From Tolypothrix bouteillei VB521301 (GTDB lineage: Bacteria; Cyanobacteriota; Cyanobacteriia; Cyanobacteriales; Nostocaceae): a stretch of 64,000 nt of DNA. This document shows, one piece after another, positions 45,419 to 52,909 of the stretch; position 1 is the first letter of the stretch, and each line of letters begins with the position of its first letter. Made by a program: the position numbers and the translations under genes. The stretch spans positions 9,327,540 to 9,391,539 of the forward strand of contig NZ_JHEG04000001.1 of the NCBI RefSeq assembly GCF_000760695.4, given 5' to 3'. Under the pieces are notes generated by a model. The model did not search any database. It saw only the letters and a program-made list of their open reading frames with translations, and was not told where the DNA came from.

Positions 45419-47464
45419 TTACGCACTTCTTGTTTGCACTTTTTCCAGCCTATTCACAGCTAGCTGTGACTTAAAAGCAATACTTTTTACCATATTTTCT
45501 GCTCCTTTATTTTGTAAATATTCGTCTTTGTATCCCGGTACTACCTGCTCTAGTAAAAACAAAATATTATTCACATCATTTTTGTCTGCTGCTTTAAACA
45601 AACTTTCTACCATGAGTTCTAAAGTATCTGGAATCATCCGACTGGCATTTTTTACCAACAGCAGTTTTTCATGTTCGGTTAATTTGTATTCCTCTCCCGG
45701 AATCAACAACTCCTCAAATAGCTTTTCTCCCGGTCGCAACCCAGTAAATACAATATCAATGTCTTTGTTGACTTCATATCCAGAAAGACGAATCAGTTCT
45801 TTTGCTAAGTCAACAATTTTCACAGGTTCACCCATATTCAGCATTAACACTTCACCGCTATGAGCAATGACTGTAGCTTGCAGCACGAGTTGAACGGCTT
45901 CGGGGATGGTCATAAAATAACGACGGATCTCGGGATGAGTAACAGTGACTGGACCCCCTGCGGCAATTTGTTTTTTAAAAGTAGGAACCACACTACCTCG
46001 ACTGCCTAAAACATTACCAAAACGGACAGCGACATAAGGCTTTCCACTCTCTTTAGCAGCTTTTAGCACCAACATTTCTGCAACTCTTTTACTTGCTCCC
46101 ATGATATTGGTGGGATTCACAGCCTTGTCTGTGGAAATCATCACAAAATTTTTCACATCATATTGCTGTGCTAAGTCCAGTAAATTTTTCGTTCCCAGTA
46201 CATTGTTAGTAATTGCTTCTGATGGATTTAATTCCATTAAAGGAACGTGTTTGTGAGCCGCAGCATGAAAAATGACGTCTGGTTGGTATTTCTCAAAAGC
46301 ATATTTGAGTCTTTTATAAGAGCGGATATCACTAATGAACTCAAAGACACGAGGTATATATTTTTGGACTTTACCATCATTTTTTATGACTTGCACGAGT
46401 TGTTGCAATTCTTGTTGAATGTTAAACACAGAATTTTCTCCGTGTCCCAAAAGTATCATTTCTGCTGGGGAACACTGGAAAATTTGACGGCAAAGTTCGC
46501 TACCAATTGACCCACCTGCGCCTGCAATCAGGACTTTTTTTCCTTTTAAAAAGCTGGAAACTCTTGCAATCTCCGTTTGTATGGGTTCGCGTCTGAGTAA
46601 ATCCTCAATTCTGACATCTCGAATACTATCTAACCTGACGCGACCATTGAGAATTTCATGTATGCCTGGTAAAGTGTTTGTTTGAATTCCAGTCACTTTG
46701 CAAATATTGACTATTTCCCGAATCACATGTCCTGCAACTGTCGGCATTGCAATAATAACTTTATGGATGTGTAGAGATTTCACAACCTCAGGAATTTGGT
46801 TGCGATCGCCAACTACAGGTATCCCACGAATACGGGTATGTAATTTTTGAGGATCGTCGTCAATAAAAGCCACTGGATAAAAACCCAGTTGGGGATTTCT
46901 TTGCATTTCTTGTACTAGAGAAAGCCCTGCATTACCAGCACCAACAACCAATACTCTCTCTTGTGAGTTAGATAATGCATATCTCTGGTGTGTTCTTTCC
47001 ACAACCCTCAGACTGAAACGCAGTGCTCCTATGAAAATACATGAAAGCAAACCATCGATATATGGCAGTGATTGTGGTAGTTTGTCTGCAGGAACATAAG
47101 GTATATCTTGAATAAGATTAAATAACAAAGTTTCAATCACTACTGTAGCCGACACTAGCATAACTATATATGTCAGTTCCTCAATACTGGCATACCGCCA
47201 GTAATGTCTGTAAAAACCAAAGCTCCAAAATACACAAACTTTGATGATTAAAAACAGTATTGTATCTTTTACGAGTTCCGGTATATATTGTGCTATGACG
47301 AGATGACCATCCAAACGCAAGAACAGCGCTAGCAATGGTGTTATTAAAAAAATTATCACATCAAAAATCAAAAAATGGCAGTTTCTCAGCTTCAGTAATT
47401 GGCACAACAATTTGTCAGTCAGCTTTTGCATGAACTGCTGAGATATTTTTAAAAAGGAATTCAT
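45419..47464 (-). CDS. CapD/WbpM-like nucleotide-sugar 4,6-dehydratase (second copy)
   Basis: A 681-residue membrane enzyme. Four or so N-terminal hydrophobic helices (~residues 25-150) precede a nucleotide-binding domain with VVGAGNAGLSLVQEM and a C-terminal extended SDR: IAGAGGSIGSELCRQIFQ, then STDKAVNPTNIMGASKR with the catalytic lysine. WbpM-type enzymes dehydrate UDP-GlcNAc at C4/C6, the first step toward amino-deoxy sugars. It is strongly similar to its neighbour at 47561 across the whole length. The C-terminal ~60 residues differ. ATG 47464 is used; the frame's first codon is a GTG at 47488. Confidence 0.88.
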   Translation of the reverse strand: MNSFLKISQQFMQKLTDKLLCQLLKLRNCHFLIFDVIIFLITPLLALFLRLDGHLVIAQYIPELVKDTILFLIIKVCVFWSFGFYRHYWRYASIEELTYIVMLVSATVVIETLLFNLIQDIPYVPADKLPQSLPYIDGLLSCIFIGALRFSLRVVERTHQRYALSNSQERVLVVGAGNAGLSLVQEMQRNPQLGFYPVAFIDDDPQKLHTRIRGIPVVGDRNQIPEVVKSLHIHKVIIAMPTVAGHVIREIVNICKVTGIQTNTLPGIHEILNGRVRLDSIRDVRIEDLLRREPIQTEIARVSSFLKGKKVLIAGAGGSIGSELCRQIFQCSPAEMILLGHGENSVFNIQQELQQLVQVIKNDGKVQKYIPRVFEFISDIRSYKRLKYAFEKYQPDVIFHAAAHKHVPLMELNPSEAITNNVLGTKNLLDLAQQYDVKNFVMISTDKAVNPTNIMGASKRVAEMLVLKAAKESGKPYVAVRFGNVLGSRGSVVPTFKKQIAAGGPVTVTHPEIRRYFMTIPEAVQLVLQATVIAHSGEVLMLNMGEPVKIVDLAKELIRLSGYEVNKDIDIVFTGLRPGEKLFEELLIPGEEYKLTEHEKLLLVKNASRMIPDTLELMVESLFKAADKNDVNNILFLLEQVVPGYKDEYLQNKGAENMVKSIAFKSQLAVNRLEKVQTRSA

Positions 47465-47560
47465 CTTTTGTAAAAAATAATTTATCACTTATTTCAACCA
47501 AGCTGTAAAAGTTATGTTTTGAACGAGAAAAAAGAGTGACAGGAATTTACTTTATGAAAA

Positions 47561-49585
47561 CTAAGCTCCCGTTAATTTGAGAACTAAATCGTTTACACTT
47601 TGCGCTGTTGGTACAGGACTGGAGTTAAAATCACTTGTGGCTCCATAATTCGACAAGAATTCTGGTGTGTATCCTGCTACTAATTGTTTCAGGAAAAACT
47701 TGATAGCAGAGGCATCATTTTCTTCTGCTGCTTTACACAACGCTTCTACAGTAACAGTCAAGTTCTCAGGAATAATGCAACTGGCATTTTTGACAACAAA
47801 TAATTTTTCATGTTGAGTTGGTTCGTACTCTTCTCCAGGAATAAACAGTTCCTCAAGTAATTTTTCTCCCGGTCTCAATCCCGTAAATACAATTTCAATA
47901 TCTTTGTTGACCTCATATCCTGACAAGCGAATTAATTCCTTTGCTAAATCCACAATTTTTACAGGTTCACCCATATTCATCATTAACACTTCTCCACTAT
48001 GGCCAAGTACCCCAGCTTGCAAAACAAGTTGAACAGCCTCTGGAATGGTCATAAAGTAACGACGGATTTCAGGATGGGTAACAGTGATTGGACCACCTAC
48101 TGCAATTTGTTTCTTAAATGTAGGAACAACACTACCACGGCTACCCAAAACATTACCAAAACGTACAGTAACATAAGATTTGCCACTTTCTTTTGCAGTT
48201 TGCAGCACCAGCATTTCAGCAACCCTCTTACTGGCTCCCATAATATTGGTGGGATTCACTGCTTTATCTGTTGAAACCATGACGAAATGTTCAACGTTGT
48301 ATTCCAGTGCTAGGTCTAGTAAATTTTTCGTTCCCAGTACATTATTAGTGATCGCTTCAGGTGAATTTAATTCCATAAGTGGAACGTGCTTGTGAGCAGC
48401 TGCATGGAAAATCACATTAGGTTGCAATTGCTCAAAAGCCTGTTTCAACCTTTCCCAACAGCGGATATCAACGATATAAGTGATAAGACAAGGGATTTCT
48501 CCCTGTTCTACACCATTTTTCTTTAGAAGTTGGATAAATTGTTCAAGTTCTTGTTGGATATTGAAGACGGAATTTTCACCATGTCCTATAAGTATCATCT
48601 GAGCAGGCATCGTTCTAAAGATTTGACGGCATAATTCGCTACCAATTGACCCGCCTGCACCTGTTATTAGTACTTTTTTACCTTTCAAAAATTGAGAAAC
48701 TTGGAGAATATCTGTCTCAATAGGTTCGCGTCTGAGCAAATCCTCAATTCTTACATCCCGAATGCTATCTACTCGCACGCGACCATTGAGAATTTCATGT
48801 ATCCCTGGCAAAGTGCTGGCTTGGATTCCTGCAGCTTTGCAAATATCCACAATTTCACGAATCATTTGTCCTGTAGCAGTTGGCATAGCAACGATCGCTT
48901 TATGGATATTCAGAGATTTCACAATACTGGGAATTTGGTAGTGATTTCCTACAACAGGAATACCGCGAATGCGTGCGTGTAGTTTCTGGGGGTGATCGTC
49001 GATAAAAGCTATGGGATAAAAACCCAGTTGGGGATTTCTTTGCATTTCTTGTACTAGAGAAACCCCTGCACTACCTGCACCAACAATCAACACCCTCTGT
49101 TGCGGGCTAAATGTATGTTCTAGTTGAACCCTTTTCAAAACTCTGATACTAAAACGCAGCGAGCCGATCGAGATGTATGAAAGCAAACCATCTATAAATG
49201 GTAACGAACGTGGCAGAGTGTTGGTATCAAAACTAAATATATGGTGAATGCTATAAAAGACTATAGTTTGAACAATGATGACCAATACCATCAACATGGA
49301 AAGAAACGAGAGTTCTTCAATGCTTGCATAGCGCCAGTAGCGTCTGTAAACACCAAACATCCAGAAGAGGCTCAGTTTAACTGTTAAAAATAGTATGGAG
49401 ATCCTGATTAAATCCAATAGATATGGTTTGATAACAAGATTGCCATCAAAACGCAGCAATAGTGCTAGTAAAGGAGTGATGGAGAAAATAACAAGATCGC
49501 AAATGAATAAATGACGGTTTCTCAGATTGAGCAAGCTTCTTAGTAAAGAATTTAATGATTTTTGACCGAGCCATTGAGAAGTCAT
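47561..49585 (-). CDS. CapD/WbpM-like nucleotide-sugar 4,6-dehydratase (first copy)
   Basis: A 674-residue protein with the same domain order as the copy downstream: N-terminal membrane helices, a nucleotide-binding domain (VGAGSAGVSLVQEMQRN), then the extended SDR with TGAGGSIGSELCRQIFR and STDKAVNPTNIMGASKR. The two copies look more than 70% identical over the dehydratase core by eye. It is the first gene of the cluster, and its ATG at 49585 starts about 160 bases after a small gene on the opposite strand, with the promoter of the whole cluster presumably between. Confidence 0.88.
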   Translation of the reverse strand: MTSQWLGQKSLNSLLRSLLNLRNRHLFICDLVIFSITPLLALLLRFDGNLVIKPYLLDLIRISILFLTVKLSLFWMFGVYRRYWRYASIEELSFLSMLMVLVIIVQTIVFYSIHHIFSFDTNTLPRSLPFIDGLLSYISIGSLRFSIRVLKRVQLEHTFSPQQRVLIVGAGSAGVSLVQEMQRNPQLGFYPIAFIDDHPQKLHARIRGIPVVGNHYQIPSIVKSLNIHKAIVAMPTATGQMIREIVDICKAAGIQASTLPGIHEILNGRVRVDSIRDVRIEDLLRREPIETDILQVSQFLKGKKVLITGAGGSIGSELCRQIFRTMPAQMILIGHGENSVFNIQQELEQFIQLLKKNGVEQGEIPCLITYIVDIRCWERLKQAFEQLQPNVIFHAAAHKHVPLMELNSPEAITNNVLGTKNLLDLALEYNVEHFVMVSTDKAVNPTNIMGASKRVAEMLVLQTAKESGKSYVTVRFGNVLGSRGSVVPTFKKQIAVGGPITVTHPEIRRYFMTIPEAVQLVLQAGVLGHSGEVLMMNMGEPVKIVDLAKELIRLSGYEVNKDIEIVFTGLRPGEKLLEELFIPGEEYEPTQHEKLFVVKNASCIIPENLTVTVEALCKAAEENDASAIKFFLKQLVAGYTPEFLSNYGATSDFNSSPVPTAQSVNDLVLKLTGA

Positions 49586-49647
49586 AAATATGAATGAGTT
49601 TTGTTGAGGAGAAAAAAAGCAGATAAAAACTGGCAGACATAATTTTT

Positions 49648-49679
49648 CAACCCCTGGTTTTTTAATTAATCCGGGGCTG
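49648..49679 (-). promoter_or_regulatory. Leader hairpin upstream of the polysaccharide cluster
   Basis: CAACCCCTGG (49648-49657) and CCGGGGCTG (49671-49679) form a bulged stem around an AT-rich loop with a T-run. It lies about 60 bases before the first cluster gene, so a leader structure or attenuator is possible. The function is inferred. Confidence 0.35.
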
Positions 49680-49744
49680 CAAAATGCTGTAACTTACAAT
49701 TCCTTGTTTGTGTGTCCAAAGATTGTTTAGATTTAAGGACTAGA

Positions 49745-49883
49745 ATGTCTTTAATTTCTAAAGTACGGGCAAAATTTGGGACACTTGTGAGGAAAATCTT
49801 AAAAAAATCTTAAGGCAGTTGTCAAGGAAGGACAAACGATCGTACAAACAGTACTGCGAGCCTTAAAAGTTCCGCAAAATTGA
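49745..49883 (+). pseudogene. Small ORF interrupted at a run of seven A's
   Basis: AAGGA (49735-49739) precedes ATG 49745. The frame reads MSLISKVRAKFGTLVRKILK and ends at a TAA just after the A-run at 49801-49807. Removing one A joins it to a frame that runs on as NLKAVVKEGQTIVQTVLRAL and VPQN to a TGA at 49881-49883, giving a coherent amphipathic 45-residue peptide. So this is either a recently frameshifted gene or one rescued by polymerase slippage at the A7 tract. A hairpin follows 39 bases on. The family is unknown. Confidence 0.35.
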
Positions 49884-49921
49884 TTACATATATTGGCTTA
49901 ATTGTTAAATTAATAGACTAT

Positions 49922-49954
49922 TTAGGGTGGGGGAATACACTTCCTCCACCCTAA
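49922..49954. terminator. Bidirectional hairpin terminator between two tiny convergent genes
   Basis: TTAGGGTGGGGGAA (49922-49935) pairs with TTCCTCCACCCTAA (49941-49954), 14 bp with one G-U pair and a TACAC loop. It lies between the + strand small ORF (ends 49883) and the - strand small gene (ends 49985). Confidence 0.6.
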
Positions 49955-49984
49955 TCCTCATTCAATCTCCCACTCGCTCCCTAT

Positions 49985-50104
49985 TTATGATGCGATCGCA
50001 ACTGGAGTTCCAACAATTGCGAGACACAGGAACAGAACTAGCAAGAGAACACAGATTTTGACTAGTATATAGATAATGCTATTGGAATATGGAGTTGTGT
50101 GCAT
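49985..50104 (-). CDS. PsbZ-like single-helix membrane peptide
   Basis: A 39-residue frame with a strong GGAGGT site 8 bases before the ATG. After a short polar N terminus comes one long hydrophobic helix, ending VLFLCLAIVGTPVAIAS. This closely follows the end of the first helix of photosystem II PsbZ, which reads like VLFSFVMVIGVPVAYAS in known sequences, but the protein stops there, without PsbZ's loop and second helix. It could be a stand-alone one-helix relative or a truncated duplicate. It is too short for typical gene finders. It ends 30 bases from the hairpin terminator. Confidence 0.45.
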   Translation of the reverse strand: MHTTPYSNSIIYILVKICVLLLVLFLCLAIVGTPVAIAS

Positions 50105-50244
50105 GATGTCGTACCTCCATTTTTAACATCCGTGACCGCTCTAAAATTGGGTTAAAGGCGGAAAACTCTTTTTAACTCTCTTTATAAAGCAAAAACTTGA
50201 GGAACTTGTGAGGGAGCACTTGGATATTATGACTTGGAAATATC

Positions 50245-50275
50245 ACCGGAGTCCCTTTTGGGGAGGAACTCCGGT
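50245..50275 (-). terminator. Hairpin terminator of the arsenic operon
   Basis: ACCGGAGT (50245-50252) pairs with ACTCCGGT (50268-50275), extended by an inner CCC/GGGG pairing, about 38 bases past the arsC stop on the minus strand. Confidence 0.6.
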
Positions 50276-50312
50276 TGAGACTTAGGGAAAGTTGCTGCAA
50301 CGGTTGAGTTAT

Positions 50313-50708
50313 TTAACTTAAGGACGCGATTAACTTCACAACTCTTTCCTTGACTTCATCACGAACTCGACGGAAGGTTTCTATATCTTGACCTTCTGGA
50401 TCGTCAAGTTGCCAATCTTCAAACACGTCTCTTAAGACCCATTGTTCGGGTAAATTAACTCCACAACCACAAAGGGAAATCACCGCATTATAATCAAGAG
50501 GATTGAAATCGCTTAAAGATTTAGAAGTCTGATTGCTAATGTCAATACCAATTTCAGACATAACTTGAGCCGTAATCGGGTCTACCTCACTTGCTGCAAG
50601 TCCCGAACTGTTTACAGCAATTTTTCCAAATCCTAAAGTGCGAGCAAATCCCTCTGCCATTTGGGAACGACGGGAATTCTTCTTGCAAACAAACATAATA
50701 CGTTTCAT
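50313..50708 (-). CDS. arsC: Arsenate reductase, glutathione/glutaredoxin type (low-molecular-weight phosphatase fold)
   Basis: A 131-residue protein that reduces arsenate to arsenite. The catalytic P-loop is VCKKNSRRSQ (C-x5-R, residues ~8-14), the LMW-PTP-like Asp sits in DDPEG near the end of the fold, and a Cys-containing SLCGCGVNLPE lies in the middle, as in the Synechocystis-type enzyme. The start MKRIMFVC at 50708 is chosen because the longer open frame (to 50843) overlaps the acr3 gene. It is 44 bases downstream of acr3 and co-transcribed. No arsR or arsH is in the window. Confidence 0.92.
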   Translation of the reverse strand: MKRIMFVCKKNSRRSQMAEGFARTLGFGKIAVNSSGLAASEVDPITAQVMSEIGIDISNQTSKSLSDFNPLDYNAVISLCGCGVNLPEQWVLRDVFEDWQLDDPEGQDIETFRRVRDEVKERVVKLIASLS

Positions 50709-50752
50709 AATCAACAATAAGCTTCTAACTGAGGTTGAACTCCGGTCACTGG

Positions 50753-51916
50753 TTACTGCTCGCTGGTCAATGTGAAACAGCGGGGGTCGCGTAAAGTTGC
50801 TTTTTCTGGGTCTCTTGGGAACCATGCTGCTGTACGTTTGCAAAGCTCAACTAACATTAACATCACTGGTACTTCAATCAAAACACCAACGACTGTAGCC
50901 AAGGCTGCACCAGAATTTAAACCAAATAACATCACAGCTGTTGCAATGGCAACTTCAAAATGATTGCTAGCTCCTATCAAGGCTGCTGGTGCAGCATCTT
51001 CATAAAAAAGATTGAGCTTTAACGCTGCTACATAACTTATCAAGAAAATGAAATTAGTTTGAATAAAGAGCGGTACGGCTATTAACAAGATATGCGAAGG
51101 ATTGTTGACGATGAGTTCTCCTTTAAAAGCAAATAGCAGTACCAACGTAATTAGCAAGGCAGTAATAGAAATAGGCGTGAGGTACTTCAAAAATCGTCGT
51201 TCAAACCACTCTCTCCCTTTATGCTTCAAAATCCAGTAACGGCTGTACATTCCAGCAACTAACGGTAATCCTACATAAATAAGCACTGATAAAAATATTG
51301 TTTGCCACGGTACTGTCAAATCATTTGCTGCTAACAACCATCTACCTAAAGGTGCATACAAAAACAGCATTGCTAAGGAATTCACTGCTACCATGACCAA
51401 AGTATGCCCCTGGTTGCCATAGGAAAGATACCCCCACATTAATACCATTGCCGTACAAGGAGCTATCCCTAGTAAAATTGTACCCGCAATATAGGAATTA
51501 AAAAGTGCAACGTCTGTACCGCGAATGACTTCAGTTCCAACGATTAAAGGACGGAACAACCACCCTAAAAAAAACTGTGCGAAGGCTACCATTGTGAAGG
51601 GTTTGATTAACCAGTTCACTACCAAGGTGAGAATAACCGGTTTGGGAGCACGAATGGCATTCGCTGCTTGTGAAAAGTCAATCTTCACCATGATGGGATA
51701 CATCATGAAGAACAAGCAAACAGCAATTGGGATGGACACTTGGTAAATGCTCATGCTATCTAGAGCCACTGCTACTCCAGGAAATAATCTTCCCAGTGTG
51801 ATTCCTGCAATAATGCATAAAAAGATCCAAAGAGTCAGGTATTTTTCAAAAAAACTGAGATTGCTCCCTGCTTTGACTTGAGTTGTCTGAACTCGTGGAT
51901 TGTGTGTACCCATCAA
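50753..51916 (-). CDS. acr3: Arsenite efflux transporter, ACR3 family
   Basis: A 387-residue inner-membrane protein with about ten transmembrane helices. It has the conserved cysteine motif [20 protein letters not shown] of ACR3 and the C-terminal [20 protein letters not shown] motif. It exports arsenite produced by the downstream ArsC. The family is distinct from ArsB. A palindromic operator candidate lies about 180 bases upstream. The small + strand frames inside are shadows. Confidence 0.93.
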   Translation of the reverse strand: MMGTHNPRVQTTQVKAGSNLSFFEKYLTLWIFLCIIAGITLGRLFPGVAVALDSMSIYQVSIPIAVCLFFMMYPIMVKIDFSQAANAIRAPKPVILTLVVNWLIKPFTMVAFAQFFLGWLFRPLIVGTEVIRGTDVALFNSYIAGTILLGIAPCTAMVLMWGYLSYGNQGHTLVMVAVNSLAMLFLYAPLGRWLLAANDLTVPWQTIFLSVLIYVGLPLVAGMYSRYWILKHKGREWFERRFLKYLTPISITALLITLVLLFAFKGELIVNNPSHILLIAVPLFIQTNFIFLISYVAALKLNLFYEDAAPAALIGASNHFEVAIATAVMLFGLNSGAALATVVGVLIEVPVMLMLVELCKRTAAWFPRDPEKATLRDPRCFTLTSEQ

Positions 51917-52371
51917 AATTTCCTTTTATTGTTTTATCAGTGTCCATGGTCTGGGTCAAAATGGGTTGAAAGGCATTGCTAAGATAGCAATCCTATTTGA
52001 GTCCGAACAAGGGGGACAAGGAAGAGGTGTTTGTCATTCATTTAGGGCTGCTATATCTGTAAAGCAAAAGCCAACTTCACTGACCTTTTCATGGCTCATT
52101 TTTTGAAATTGAGTATACTTCTATCATTTCAAAAAAAATTGATTTGTCAACAAAGCTATTGTATCCGTTTACAGAAATTAATAAAGACAATTTTGATTGT
52201 GTTCCCCTAAGGTTTCACATGACTCACACACGCAAAGTTCATTATCTCGAGACAGTTCAAATATACTAGTACATGAAGGCAGAAGTACGATAGCAGAGGA
52301 GCCACTGCGGTGGACGGGTTTCACAGGCTACAGCAAGTGGCGGATACTGTTGGCGAAATATTACTTAACAT
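51917..52371. other. Promoter side of the arsenic operon, with a dispersed repeat
   Basis: A copy of the ATAGCAATC-type repeat lies at about 51984-52033 and the palindromic operator candidate at 52099-52136. The stretch from 52197 to 52371 is open on the + strand but resembles no known protein; it could be the eroded 5' part of the transposase remnant that follows. Confidence 0.5.
52099..52136. promoter_or_regulatory. Candidate ArsR/SmtB-type operator upstream of acr3
   Basis: TTTTTTGAAAT (52099-52109) and ATTTCAAAAAA (52126-52136) are exact inverse copies with a 16-base spacer holding GAGTATACTTC-like sequence. The spacing and the GAAA/TTTC arms suit a dimeric repressor of the ArsR/SmtB kind, but the regulator is not encoded here. 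It is inferred from position and symmetry. Confidence 0.4.
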
Positions 52372-52832
52372 TTGAAGAGAACCCTAGACGATGTATTACA
52401 TGGAAAACAGCGCACCGACTCCACCCATATTCTGGCAGTGGTTAGAGAGTTAAGTCGATTAGAACATCTAGGGGAAACTCTGCGGTCTGCTTTGAATGCT
52501 GTAGCAGAAGTTAACCCAACTTGGCTAAAATTCATGGCTCCTCCTGAGTGGTACGACCGATATTCAAAACGTGCGTGAAGATTATCGACTGCCCAAAACT
52601 GCTCAAGAGCGAGAAGCATTGGCTATCCTCATTGGGACGGATGGCTTTCTTTTACTTGATGCCATCTATGCGGAAACATCTCCACCTTTATCTGCAAAAG
52701 CTGCCAGCAGTAGAAGTTTTGCGTCAAGTTTGGCTACAACAATATCATGCGCTGAAGCTGGGTAAGCAGGCATCTGGGTATAAAACTGCTCAGAAGGCTC
52801 TCAATCGTTTCATTACTGAAGTAACCAGCTAG
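52372..52832 (+). pseudogene. Decayed IS1182-type transposase fragment with two frameshifts
   Basis: Three frames in succession give one transposase. 52372-52578 reads TLDDVLHGKQRTDSTHILAV, then RELSRLEHLGETLRSALNAV. From about 52571 the next frame reads EDYRLPKTAQEREALAILIG and TDGFLLLDAIYAETSPP. After about 52680 the third frame reads LPAVEVLRQVWLQQYHALKL. These are the RTDSTH and DYRLP signatures of IS1182/ISL-type transposases. Both ends of the element are gone, so the fragment cannot move itself. Confidence 0.75.
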
Positions 52833-52909
52833 TATCCTGCTTTTCCGAATTCGCCAACAGTATCCGTATCTCGGCTCAAGGTCTTGATGAAATTCTTTGG
52901 CTAACAGGC

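Noticed and set aside
49446..49640. Minus-strand frame overlapping the first CapD-like gene's start
   Set aside because: Out of frame with a strong gene and without family-like sequence.
52197..52445. + strand frame with RWTGFTGYSKWRILLAKYY
   Set aside because: It overlaps the transposase remnant in another frame; I could not match it to a transposase part with confidence.
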